The notes beneath the pieces were generated by a model. That model did no database searches and had not been told where the DNA came from. It worked only from the letters and a program-made list of their open reading frames with translations. A program made the position numbers and the translations under genes. A stretch of DNA of 64,000 nt, from positions 124,001 to 188,000 of the forward strand of contig KV918806.1 of assembly GCA_002049455.2 (NCBI GenBank), read 5' to 3'. Shown piece after piece: positions 21,833 through 33,679 of this stretch (position 1 is the first letter of the stretch; every line of letters begins with the position of its first letter). The DNA is from Porphyra umbilicalis (Eukaryota; Rhodophyta; Bangiophyceae; Bangiales; Bangiaceae).

Positions 21833-24800
21833 ATGACCAAGCCCCCACCAACCCGCTCTCTCCCAACGACCCCACCATCGGAAAGTCCCCCCCAGGGTCC
21901 TCCATCCAGTGATCACCCCCCAATGGATTCCCCGGTCCCCTCACGGGCTCCAGTGGAGCGTAGGTTCGGCTGCGGCAGCTGTCCTGCTTTTCGCACGAAC
22001 TCCTTCGCAGTGCTGCGCTTGCATCGGATCTCGCGGCATGGAAGCGCGCGCAACACGGTGTCGGCGAGCGTGTCAGTCGTACCATCAGTCGCCGACAGGC
22101 TCCTTGCCGAGCGGTTGAGGCGAGCGGCAAGTGCGCGGGACGAAGCGGGGGGTGGCCGCACTACAGGTGGAGGCGGGCACGAGGGTGGAGATGACGCTGG
22201 TTTCGGAAGCGGCGCAGGAGACCCCGTGCGGATGGAGCATGGCGGGGGGTGCGGTGGGGGGCCCAGTGGGGATGCTGGTGGCGGTGTGAGGTGGGAGGAG
22301 GTCGCGAGGGGCAATTCTGGAGAACGTGACGACGTCGCCCCTCTCAGCAGTGGCAGTGCTCACGCGGCGCCTTTTCTCATGAGCAGGGAGGCGCATGTTC
22401 TGTGCGCCATGGAGAACGAGATTGCTTCGCTTCTAGAATTCTCTCGCACGCGCACTGCCAACTAGCCCTCATCTGAGCACAGGGACAAGCGCCTCAAGAC
22501 CTCGCCGACCGAGGAGGCGCCCTCACCGACTCGCTACAAGTATACCAATCATGCAGCACACATCCGCGGCCACTACGAGGACCAGCAGGACTGGCAGCGC
22601 TCCGCGCCGATGGTGACCACGCGCAAGCGGGCTGCCCCCGGACAGTTCAACTCCTACAAGCTGCAGGAGATTCAGCGGTTTCCGCTGCAGACGGGCAATA
22701 GTGGCTTGTCTCAAGGAGGTCAGGAGGCGTTGTACCACCTCATCAGCGTGCTAGAAGGGCTAAAGGAGGGCATGCGCATCGACAAGGGGCAGGACGTACC
22801 CGTCACTGACACGTTTAAGTCGGCCGAGGCGTTTAAGCAGGCCGTTGAGGACGACCTTGACGAGGCGGTTCTGAAGGCGGGGTGGAGATCGTGCGCAATG
22901 GAGGAGGACGGCGTGACGGTCAAGGCCTATTTTCGGCCGGCCCTGGACCTCATTCTGGCTTCGTTGCGCACGCGCAAGGTGCGGTTGTGGAGCGCCGAAG
23001 GCGCGCCGGCGACACCGAGCGATCGGCGTGAGACTCCCATGGATGGGGACGCGTTTAGACTCTGCAAAGCCGAGGTTGGAAAGATTCCGGGACGGAACTG
23101 TGTGCTCGGTCTACAACTCTTCTCGGACAGCAGCCAGCTGTCATGGTCTGGCGGTAAGTGCTCATTTTCGCTGCTAGGTCTTGCTTGTTATTGATTGCCG
23201 CCCGGTGCATGGGCTCGTACGCCTGCTCTTCTCGTCTCGTTCCGTTTCTCGTCCATTATTCTGACATCTTTCCTTTGTTGTCTCTGACGCTGCATCGTTG
23301 CGTGTACTTGTGTCTCTCAGCGCACAAACTCTACCCAGTGCGCATCCGGCTCGTCAACGTCGAGGGGGAGATCGAGTGGTTCACAGTCGCCTACATCCCA
23401 GTGGTCAAGACTCTGAAGGAGCCTAACGGCGAGGAGCGGGCAAGAGTGCGGCGGTCCAATCTGCTGCAGCGGGTGCTGTATCTTGTTTTCCGCACCGCCA
23501 TTGCTGCGAGTCACAAGGGATTTGAGGTGCCACTCCCGAGTGGTCAAAACGCGCGCGCTTTTCCTCGCGTGCTGCTTTACATATGTGATCAGCAGGAGGA
23601 GCGTGCCGTGCTGTGCTTCAAATCAGTTGGAAGTGCACGACCATGCTCTTCCTGTACGGTGGCGGCCAAGAACATGGTGTCCGCGGCCGCATTGACCGCC
23701 GCGGATCGGGACGTCGTGCAGTCCCTGGAGAAGCAGCTAGAGGCCGCCGAACTGTTCCACTCCGGCGATGATCGGCGGCGGCGACTAGTGATCGAGGGCC
23801 ACGAGAGCATCAACAGCGCCATCCCCGCTCTGGCCTCGTTTGCGGGGCTTTCGACACCCCCGCTGCTCCTCTACAAGATGGTCGGATTTGACGTGCTGCA
23901 CGTGCTCGACGTCGGCGTCACGAAGATGCTCGTGCGTCGGCTGATGCGGATTTTTGCGTTTGTGTGCAAGGGCACTAGGCCTAAGTACAAGAGCCGAGAG
24001 GCTCTTGCCCGGGCGGCTTTTCGACGGCTCTTTTTTCTTGGTCGTCGTAGCCAAGCGCGCCGTGCGCCACCGGGGTAAGTGGTGGGCTCAACTGATGTCT
24101 TTTCGTGTGGCACGGTGTCCATGCACGGCAGTCTTGCTGGGGTGTGGATCTCCGTGCAGGCGCAGCGGGACGCTCACTGAGAATTTCTTTTCGCTGTGCA
24201 TGTCCACGTTTTGATTCCTGTCTGAGTCGTGTTGTTTTGCAGTTATGTGGTTGCTCCAGACGAGAGGCAGGCCACATTTACAGGGGCACAGCAACGAGCA
24301 GGCGTGCCCGTCCTTCCTTCTCTCGTTGACGGATTGTTTGCGATGTTGGATCCTCACCAGCAGGCCGTCCCAACTGCCGGCCGAGGCCGAGCTCCGCCTC
24401 CCGCCAATCCGTCTGCCGGTGGTTCCCTCGGCGATGAAGAAGGTGGTGTGGACGATGTCGGGGACCAGCATATGGACAAGGATGACGACGATGATGAGTC
24501 GGGCGACGAGGAGTCGTACAAGCTGGGCAAGAATTTCGTCTATGATTGGAAGGCCGACCACAACGCCTTTGGGGACAAGCCATGGGACGAGGCCGTCACG
24601 GGGATGTTCTGTGAGTACGCGGAGCTGTACGCCCGAATCAGCGGGCACATTGGCGCCACCGTGCCCACGCCCATGACGCTGTCCAAGGCCAAGTCCATTG
24701 ACGAGCAGGCAGCCAACTTCATCACCAAGCATGTCACCCCCATCCTTGGACGCATCTTCTGCACAAAGTTCCATATGCTCCTCCGGCACGTGCTCGACGC

Positions 24801-25794
24801 TGTGCAGCACCACGGCAACCTCCGCAACGGCAACACTTCCGCCAACGAGGGCTATCAAAAGGCTGACAAGGCCTTTTATGGTCGGACCAACAAGGATTTA
24901 GAGACGTTTACGCACCAGCTTGTGCGCCACGCTCAGGGCAGCCGGGAGATTTTCTTCCGGCACCTGCGCACGCGAGAGTGCCCGGCGGAGGATGAGCCGA
25001 GCGGAGCGGCTTCAGAAGAGGGCGCGTCGAGCGAGGCGGCGGGCGTTGTGAGCACGGCGGCGGCGGAGGAAGGCTTGTTCAGCGGGGTGCCGGTGCCCGC
25101 GCTCTCCTCCAGCGGGGTCGATGCTTACGTTTCAGCATCCTGTGCCCTCCTTCCTGGTCCGTGCCCGCGCCGCCGCTGGACGCAGGTGGCTACCCGTGCC
25201 GATGGTGGTCGAGGCAAGCGCACTGACTACCTGCACACCAAATCGGATGGAGAGATCTGCGAGCTGCCGGGCATGGCCACCGCCGGGGAGGCCTTAGGGC
25301 TATCCCATGAAGCCCAAGTGAGCGTTCTATCTCGACTGTCTTTTACGGCGCGCCTCGACTGTGGTGGCTTGCGGCAGCAGCTGCTCTATGCCCACACATG
25401 GTTCCGCGGCGGACCGTGGTTTGACGCGGTTGTGTACTATCTCGGAGGCAAAACGGAGGACGCGTTCATTGGCGAGGTGCGCACCATGGTGCGCTATCCT
25501 GACCAAGATGTGGCCCTTATCCGAGAGTGGGAACCGGTCGAATCTGTTTCGGGCTGCCCCTTCCACGCGAGAGGGTGCCGGCGGCTCAAGTGGCTGATGC
25601 ACGCCGGCGATACGAACATTAGCGTGCGGGAGGTGCCCATCGCCAATGTGCGGCGGCCTGCTCACGTCGTTTCCGACTTCGGGGACCTCCTCCGACGTCG
25701 TGGGATTGAGGCGGTACCTCCTGCCTCGGGGGCACCGCTGTACGATGAGCTCGAGATGCGCTTCTTCGTGAACGCGTTTCTCCCATGGGCGTAG
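21833..25794 (+). CDS. C2H2 zinc finger plus Tnp2-like (CACTA/Plavaka-type) DDE transposase, three exons
   Basis: Exons 21833-23153, 23321-24074 and 24243-25794 join in phase; the introns are GTAAGT...CTCAG (167 nt) and GTAAGT...TGCAG (168 nt). The product is about 1,208 residues. A C2H2 finger sits at residues 47-69 (CX2CX13HX4H). The catalytic core matches Tnp2/Plavaka-like transposases as I know them: first acid in LFSDSSQLSW (D432), then YPVRIRLVN and TVAYIPVV, second acid in PRVLLYICDQQEE (D530) followed by CSSC (549-552), the VGFDVLHVLDVGVTK block (631-645), and the third acid in SANEGYQKADKAFY (E894). An acidic linker lies at about 758-785. The C-terminal part (WFRGGPWFDAVVYYLGGK and onward) fits the family tail. 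One TAG at 22463-22465 interrupts exon 1 in frame; it ends in AG, so it could also be the acceptor of a missed intron. Confidence 0.75.
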
Positions 25795-26459
25795 GAGCGG
25801 CGGTTGTGTTTGATACGCTTCTGAAGTTGCAACAGCGTCTTACCCAAAGGGTCTCTTCCCTTCTCTCTTTTTGTGCTCGTTGCTGCCTTGTCCTCTCGGC
25901 TCTGGTGTGCCCAATCCTCCTCTAGTAGCCAGTCACACATCAGGGTCTGCCTTGCTCCTGCTTACAGCACATAGCGACCTCCGCAGCTGACAAGCAGAAG
26001 TCCGTTGGTAGAATTCACTTTGCCTATCGAGCATGATCACCCCAGACGTCAGATCGACCGTCGAACCGGTGGGAGTGGTGGGACCCTCTGATGGTCGTGT
26101 CGAAGCATGATTTCGATGAGCAGATGGGCTTTGATAGAGTCAGATGGGCAGTGATGGAGAATCCGGTCTAACTTGACGATGCCGGTTTTTCCCTCGGTCG
26201 CAGATTCAACCGACCTTGTGGGTGGGGCCGGCCCGTCCGATAGGGTCAAGGGCAGACGCGCCCGCGCACCATGTAGGACTCAAGGATCTCAATCACATCG
26301 CAAAATTTTGCAGTTGGGTTCCTCTGAGGAGCTCTGTGAGCGCTCGAAGCCTGTGGCTGACTCTCTGAGCGTCCATCACGTGGCGTCCACAGCGGGCGCC
26401 CAGCACTCCACTGCCGGGCAGCTGGGATTTACTCTCTGATAGAATTCCTAGGGAGGAGG
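25795..26459. other. Intergenic stretch
   Basis: 3' flank of the transposase gene. I searched by eye for inverted repeats matching the region left of 18912 and found none, so the transposon ends are not defined. Confidence 0.35.
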
Positions 26460-26720
26460 GGGAGTGTATCGATGGTGATGCACACGTGCACGGTGTCCCC
26501 CGCCCCACCCACGTACTACTGTCGCCGCCCCTGGCTGCCGCCGCCCCCGCGGCGGCGACCACGGTACCTGGCTGCCCCCCCCCCCGCAGCGGTTTCCGCC
26601 TTCCCCCGCTGCCGCCGTCCCCCGCTGCCGCCGCCCCTGGCTGCAGCAGCCCCCGCGGCGCGGCCGCCCCTGCCCTACGGGAAACATTTGCTGGATATCC
26701 AGCTTTTTTGGCCCCGGGAT
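26460..26720. repeat. GCC-rich tract ending in a GGATATCC module (inverted copy of 28.0 kb)
   Basis: A CCGCCGCC-type tract followed by CCCTACGGGAAACATTTGCTGGATATCC. The reverse complement resembles 28005-28060 (GGCTGGATATCCCGGAAAATTTGCCGTAGGG, then a GCC-rich tract), so these are two opposed copies of one module about 1.3 kb apart. Confidence 0.5.
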
Positions 26721-28004
26721 CCCGGAAAAAGCCGGATCCGGTGGCCTTGAAGTCCTTTTCGGTCGGACACAGAGGCCGTTCGACTGATCCAGCGGCTCGC
26801 AGGAGTGGGCCAAACAGCAAGCATCGTTCCAAGCCACCTGAGCGTTCCCCCACAATTGCAGCTGGTCAGAAAATCCAGGATCTCGGGCGGTCTGTCGCCC
26901 GACGCGCGCTGCACGTGAGGCGATCTTCGGCGCCGCAGTGTGTGGCCCAGCTCGCCGGCGCTTGGGCAGCTTTCCCGCCCCCAGACGCCCATTCCTGATG
27001 TGTGCCGCCCGCCCCTCCGTCGTTTAACCAGATCGGCTGCTTCGGCGGCGCTGCAACGGATCTTAGTCGTCCCCTCCCCCCCTCGCGCACACCTGTTGTC
27101 CCCGTCCTTGCCGTTGTCCCAGGCACGTATCCCCCCCCCCTTGCTTCCTTGAAGCGTGCCCTATGTGAAGGTATGTGGACGCATGTGAGACGTCTTGCTG
27201 TTATTTTTTTTTGCCAACCTTTGAGCTGGATATGTTCGGAGGGACGGAAGGGGGGGACAGGAGAGAGGCGCGGGAGGAGTACGAGGGAGTTGGAAGAGGA
27301 GAGGGGATGGAGACAGGGGACGGGGGCATCTCTCGCTGCGCCGCGTCCGCACTATCGGCGTACAGCCGGACGCCGCCTTCGCAACCTCTCCCGTCGGATT
27401 GGCCCATTTGGACGCCGCCGTGACGACCACACGCTTCACGACCACCCAGATCTCTCTCCGTTGGAGGGGTGAGTAAGTGGGCAGTGTCCGACTGCCGGGT
27501 TGTGTCCGAACTGGCCACTGACCTGTACACGCCGCTCTGCTCTTGGCTCTGTTTCTACACGTCATTCTGTGCTATGGTGTTTACCGTATGTTCCTGTACT
27601 TTGTCAATCTACATCTGTCTGCTCTTCTTGTGCCTTGCCTTTTCTTTGCAGTGGGGGGAAGCGGGCGGGGGCTCGGGGCGTTCGTGCCGCTCGCATCACC
27701 GGCTCATGTTAATATCCACTTGCTCGATTGCACTTGACTGTAGGTTCACATGGCAGCACTAATAAATACCATTCCAATCAACAACTATAAGCAACAGTGT
27801 CGGAGGACATTGAGAACCAATCAGGTGTGTGCTTACAGTGAAGTGAGGAGCGTTGTGAGCCAACCAAAGTGCCATCAGATCGAGCTTTTTTCCTGGATCC
27901 TTGACGACGGGAGGGCCCCCGCGACCGGAATACGGCAGGTCAACTTGGAGCCTACAGACGGAAATATTTCTCCTGTGAGTGTCAGATCGGTGCTGTTCAA
28001 GGTG
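26721..28004. other. Non-coding stretch between the two GCC-rich modules
   Basis: Mixed composition with a T-rich part at about 27540-27660. No ORF here looks like a gene. Confidence 0.35.
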
Positions 28005-28019
28005 GCTGGATATCCCGGA

Positions 28020-29830
28020 AAATTTGCCGTAGGGCTGGCTGCCGCCGCTGCCGCCCCTGGCTGCAACCGCTGCCGCCCCAGGCTGCCACCGCCGCCGTCT
28101 CCAGCCGCCGACGCCCTCGGCTGCCGCGGCCACCGAGTGCCGCCGCCGCTCCCTCCCACTACCCCCGCCGCCGCCCCTGGCCGCCGCCGCCCCCAGCTGC
28201 CGCGACCACGGGCTGCCGCACCCGGCCGACGCCTCACCTCACAGCCGCCGCCGCTGCCCCGAGCCGCCATCTTAGGCCCCACAGGCTGATACCGCCGCCG
28301 CCGCCGCTCCCGGCCACCGCCGCCGCCACCCCCGGCCGCCGCCGCCGCCGCCGCCGCCCCCTGCCGCCGCCGTGCTTACGTGCCGCCGCCGCAGCCCTCG
28401 GCTGCCGCCGCTGACGGCGCCGCACCCTGCCGCCGCCACTCCTGCCTGCCGCCGTCGCCGCCACCCCGGGCTGCCGCCTCCCCAGCTCCCGGCTGCCGCC
28501 TGCGTGACACCGAGCGGCGGCCGCCGTTGCCGCCGCCCGCTGCCGCCGCCGCTTGTGCGTGCCGCTGCCGCCCTCGGCCGCCGCCGCCGCCGCCGCTGTC
28601 GCCGCCTGCCACGCCGGCCCCTGCGTGCCACTGCCGCCGCCGCCGCCTCCGCCCCCTGCCGCCTCGGCCGACCGTGCCTGCGGCTGCCCAAGTCGCCGCC
28701 GCCGCCCCCGCCGCCCCTGCCGCTGCCGCCCCGCCTGCCGCCGCCGCCGCCGTCCCTGCCTGCCGCCGCCGCCGCCCCGGCGCCGCTGCCCCTGCCTTCC
28801 GCCACCGCCGCCTCCTGCCGCCGCCGCCCGGGCGGCAGCAGCCCACGCCTGCCGCCGCCCCGGCCCCCGCCGCCGCCGGCCGTGCCTCCGGCCGCCGCCG
28901 CAGTGGCTGCCGCCGCCGCTCCTGCCTGCCGTCGCCGCCGTCCGCTGCCGCCGCCGCCGCAGCCCCTGCCGCGGCCGTCGCTGCCGCACCCTGCGGCCAC
29001 CGCCCCTGCCTGCTGCCGCCGCTGCCCCCGGTTGCCGCCACCGACGCCCCCGGCCGCCGCCGCAGCCGCTGCCGCCCGCTGCCGCCCCCGTCACTGTCCC
29101 CCGCTGCCGCCCCCACCCCTTTCGGCCGCCACCGCCGCCCCCTGCCGCCGGCGCTTGTGCCTGCTGCTGCTGCCGCCAGCTGCCGCCGCCGCCGCCGCCG
29201 CCAGATGCCGCCGCCACCGCTCCCGGCTACCACCGTCGCCGCCACCGCCTGCCGCCACCGCCGCCCGCGCCTCCCTCCACAGCTGTGGCGAGCGGCGTGG
29301 GCTGCTGCAGCAGCCCACGCCTGCCGCCGCCCCCGCCCCCGCCGCCGCCGCCCGTGCCTCCGGCCGCCGCCGCAGTGGCTGCCGCTGCCGCTCCTGCCTG
29401 CCGCCGCCGCCGCCCCCGGCCACCACCGTCGTCTCCTCCTGGTGCCGCCACCGCCGCCCCCGCATGCCGCCATCGCCACCCGGAGCCGCCGCTGCCGCCG
29501 CCCCTGCCGCCGCCACCGCTGCCTTCTGCCGCCGCCGCCCCCGGCCGCCGCTGCAGCCGCCCCCTGTCGCCGCCTCCCCTGCCGACGTAGCCCCCGCCTT
29601 CCGCCGCAGCCGGCCCCTGCCGCCGCCGCCCCTGCTTTCCGACGTCGCAACACCCTGCCGCCACCGCTTCTACGTGCTGCTGGCGCCGCCGCGCCTGGCC
29701 GCCGCCGCCAGCGTCCCCTCCCGCCGCCGCAGCCCCCTGCCGCTGCCGCCGTAGTTCTCAGCTACCTCCGCTGCCGCCCCCGGCCGCCGTCGCCTTCGGC
29801 CGCCTCTGCCGCCATGTCGGCGGCCTCCGT
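28020..29830. repeat. Large GCC/GCT-rich low-complexity block
   Basis: About 1.8 kb of nearly pure CCGCCG-type sequence, open in several frames on both strands (up to 504 codons) with only Ala, Pro, Arg, Gly and some Cys. The frames carry no motif. A segment containing GCAGCAGCCCACGCCTGCCGCCGCC recurs near 28835 and 29307, about 472 bp apart, so the block grew partly by internal duplication. I do not call a gene. Confidence 0.7.
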
Positions 29831-30599
29831 CGCCAGCTGTTTCCGTAACTGCCAGCCTTGTGTTTCATTAGTCCCGTCTTTAGGGCTCTACTGAGGGACT
29901 GTCACATTCCGGTTGCAGTGCCCTAAGACTTCTGGGCCATAGATGGGTATGGCAGGCTGGGGAGGTGGTGTCGGGTACCGGTCACTGTCACCTTTAGAGG
30001 GCAGAAACGGTATGAACGAAGTGTTTGTGCAGAAAAATACCCACAATGCCGTGACCAGCGCCCTTCCAAGACCCAGAAATGGTCCTCTCCAAGAAAGTTG
30101 TGTTTTACTCATGATTGGCTCAGAAGTGCTCGACGCACCTGACACTTGGGGCAGGACTGCACAAGTGAAGAAACGCATGAAGCAAGTTCACCCAGCAGCT
30201 CTTTTTGCTTTCGGAGCTGGTCAGGAAGCACGCACAACATGTTAAGTGGTGCACAATGGTGTCTTTTGTTTGAAAAAACAATGGGAACTGCTGTAGGCAG
30301 GTAGGGAAGCGCAAAACGACGATTCCACTGGATTGGGCAGTTTCATCAGCCTGACGTGTGATCCACTGACTGACTGGACAATGCAGTGTCAGCGTTACTA
30401 CCGAATACAGTGGTCAGGAAGTGGCGACAGAAAGGGTCAATCCCAAGATGTTTTTCTTGTGCACACGCCACATTCACCCCTCGCGCCCGCTCGGCTACGA
30501 CGCCCCGGTCGCCAGCAATACGCCCAGTCAGTACCCCGACTTCACCTCCACCCAGTATTCCACATTGTACCCTATCCAAACCGCGCTGCCTCCCCACCC
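29831..30599. other. Intergenic stretch before element 2
   Basis: Average composition, no convincing gene. It ends with AGTAC (30600-30604), the left target-site copy of element 2. Confidence 0.4.
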
Positions 30600-30604
30600 A
30601 GTAC

Positions 30605-31372
30605 TGTGGGGGAAACCCCCTATCCCCTGATGACGCGATCTCCCCGGCATGAGCCGGGGGAGGGGCCGCGAGCACACACGCAATGCCCCTCGAGGGAGCG
30701 GTGTGCGGCGTTCCTTCGGGGCGCATGCCAGGTGGAGCTCAGGGCCACCCCCGAGTCTGACATCACTCTTGCCCAGAGGCAGAGGGGGACAGGGCCTGAC
30801 GCGGACGAGGGGCCACGCGACCCCTCGATCCTGGCCCCCTAGAGGGGCCTGGAAGCTTGTGGAAGCTCCTTTGGCTGGGGAGAATCCCGGGGCCGAGATT
30901 AGATATCGGCCACTGTCGATATCCCACGAGGACTTCGATCGGAGAGTTGAAAATCTGGGGATAAGTCCCTAGTGATGTATTGGGCAATTTCAGACCAAGC
31001 TGGCTTAAATCCAGGGACCATATCTCTCTTCCAGTGGAAGGGGGTCCCTCGATCCGTGGCAGGGGCCACCAGGACCCCTCATCAGGGACCGTGGCCCATC
31101 GGGCCCCGGCCCCCCTACGACCGTCTTTTCCTGGGTCGGGATTGTGCACGTCCTGCGTCTTGTTTCTGAGGGTATATGAGTGTATGCTTTGGGGTCATCG
31201 TGTGAACTCGAATAAATCAGCGTTGCGTTTGCGTTAGTTCCGGCGTTCTGGTGCGCTCCGCGCCCTGTGATCCAGGCGTTTGTGTTCTTTCTCCTTTGTG
31301 TCGCTCCGCATCCTGTGCTGGGTTTTCTGACGGGGCCGTGCCCCGTCGGCTTTGCGGGCAGAAACCACTACA
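30605..31372 (+). repeat. 5' LTR of element 2
   Basis: Begins TGTGGGGG right after AGTAC and ends ACCACTACA. An AATAAA signal lies near 31210, where an LTR polyadenylation signal would be expected. Confidence 0.95.
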
Positions 31373-31374
31373 TT

Positions 31375-31390
31375 TGGTGGATCAGCGGGG
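31375..31390 (+). other. tRNA primer-binding site of element 2
   Basis: TGGTGGATCAGCGGGG starts two bases after the LTR. Its complement would be a tRNA 3' end with a CTGATCC acceptor strand, an A discriminator and CCA. Confidence 0.7.
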
Positions 31391-31547
31391 GACAGGGTCT
31401 GGCCCTTCTTGATCAGTCGGGTCTACCCTGTGTCAGTTCTCACGGTGGTCTTTCTGCTGTGCTTTGTCTTGCCCTTGGGTGTGACTGTTCTGTTGAGATC
31501 GTCTTTGAGGATTGATTGTTTCCGCAGGAGGACGCAGTCTTCCGGCC

Positions 31548-33618
31548 ATGGACACCACTGGGGTGGCGGAGACCGGCGCCCCGGGCGCCGGCAACCCGTC
31601 ACGGGGCGACCGTGACGGAGCCAGCTAGGACTCGGGGTCTCAGGACCCCGGAGGGATCCCTCCTCGGCGGGAGCGTCAAGCCGGCACCGCCACGCCGGAG
31701 CGTGGCGCGCCGGGCGACGGGGGTGGAGACGGAAGGGTACTTCCGTCTCTTCCCCCCCATGGGGCGGGGGACACAGGCGGAAGGGTATTCCCGCCTCTCC
31801 CCCCCCAAGGAGCGGGGGATGTAGACGGAGTGGTATTCCCGTCTCTTCCCCCCCAAGGTGCGGGGGGCGTAGGTGGAAGGGAATTCCCACCTCCTCCCCT
31901 CCAAGGTGTGGAGGGTGGAGCCGGAAGGGAATTCCCGCCTCCACCTCCTCTTACCCCGGGTAGGCGGTACCAAGCGGTCCCCCGTTTACCATGGGGCCCA
32001 TATGACGGGCTGGCGAGAGCCGCCGGCCCACCCCGAACACCTCCTCGTGGAGGTGGTGACCGGGCCCCAACGGGGGCCCAAGACGCGGCTGCCATATCGG
32101 CAGCCCTACAGGATTCGTTGGACGCTTTGATTAGCCCGTTACACGATCGACTGTCTCTTATCGATACAGCCCTCGGGACCACTAGACGGTCCCGGCGACG
32201 ACGTCGGCGCATGAGTTCCTCCTCCTCGGACGGGGAGTACTCCGGGGGAGACGGGGGTCGCCATGTGCCCCGTCGATCGGTCACCCGTGCCCTGGGGCAC
32301 GAGCTGGGAGGGGAATCCCATCGTCGGATTCCCCCTAAGATCGTCCCCGCGGACGACCGCTATGCCGCAGTCTTAGACTGCGCAACTTATGCTTTGGCGA
32401 ATACCGACATCCGGTACGACCGGACCATGGCGCACGGCCTAGGCCGTCTGCGTAAGGATGTATCGGCCACTTTTGGCCGTGAGGCAGAGTGGGATGGGAC
32501 GCCCGCCTTAGGCGTCTTCGAATTCCTCAGCCGCTTCGTAAAAGCGGGTGACGACAATGACGTCTCGGAGGGCCGAGCCCTGTATTTCCTTCCCGAGTTC
32601 ACTAAGGGTGATCTCAAACGGGAATTATATACGATCATGCCGTCCCTCCAAGGAGGGCGGAGTGGAGAGGTCAGCTCCTACTTGGAACTGATCAACTGGC
32701 TCCTCCGCAAATATGCGGATGAGCAGTCGCTAAGCGACCAAGATGCCATGCTCCATGGGGCCGCCCAAGGGGCGGAGGAAACTGAGAATGAATACTACGT
32801 ACGCCTACGGGGGTTACGTCGCCTGTGTGGATACATTCACACGGAAGGACAGATGAAAAGTCGCTATATGCAGGGGCTGGGTTGAGAGATTCGCGCCGAT
32901 ATGCGCGAACATCATACCCCCAAAATGCCAATGGACCTGCTGGTGCAGTATGCCCAGCGGAAGGGGGACGTCTGTCGTAGGCGCCTCCAGGAGCAGAAGG
33001 ATGAAGAGGACCGACGGGACGAGGCCCGTCGGGTGCGTCGCGCTGCTCGACCAGCGCCGCGGAAATACGTAATCGCGGCCGTAACAGCCCCACCTCAGGT
33101 GGGGGAAGTTCCTCCGGGTCCTTCCCGATGGGGCCCACCTGAGGTGGGGGAGGTGTATCCCCCCCGAAGGGACCCCCCGAAGGTTGGGGAAGCAGATCCA
33201 TCCCGATGGGGCCCCCCTAAGATGAAGGAGATCCCTCAAGGACAGGCCCAAGGGGCTTCCGCTAAGGTGGGGGAAGGGCCTCGAGGGCCTTTTCCCACGG
33301 ACTAACCCCAAGGGGGGAGAAGCGGGTCGTCCCGGGCGACCCGGGACAAATAACTGTCTCGCATGTAACATGCGGAGGCATTTCTCTAGAGAGTGTCCCC
33401 GCCTTGATGCGGGGCCAAATGCTCTGTTGACCAAAGCGTTTCTGGAGCGGTGCGAAAAGCGCCGCGAGGCGGACGAGGAAGTCCGTAAGGGACAACCGGT
33501 CGCGGCGGTGAGGGAACATTATGGTCCCCCGTGGTCGTCCTCGGACGACTCACCATCCCCAGAGAGGGATGCGGCCGAGCAGGACGAGGAGGACAACTCC
33601 CCCTCGGGAAACGAGTAG
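31548..33618 (+). pseudogene. gag: Gag region of element 2
   Basis: Fossil gag region. The first ATG after the primer site is at 31548. The N-terminal part holds a 48-bp tandem repeat (about 31735-31960, five units, each encoding a Phe/Pro-rich 16-residue motif). The capsid-like region at about 32340-32880 is clearly homologous to element 1 gag (SSYLELINW, shared EWDG and GDDND-type blocks). A second imperfect Pro/Gly/Val-rich repeat lies at about 33090-33290, followed by a CX2CX4HX4C zinc knuckle (CLACNMRRHFSREC) near 33358-33400 and an acidic tail. The region carries several breaks. Confidence 0.82.
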
Positions 33619-33679
33619 CGGGTGGGGTTGTCCCACCCTCCTGGGAGACGAATGGAGTCGACCGGAGATGCAAGTCATC

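Noticed and set aside
18344-26459. Terminal inverted repeats enclosing the divergent gene pair at 18.9-25.8 kb
   Set aside because: No convincing pair seen; a computed search is needed before drawing transposon borders.
28020-29830. ORFs of up to 504 codons
   Set aside because: Low-complexity Pro/Ala/Arg/Cys strings in several frames at once, no start context, no motif.
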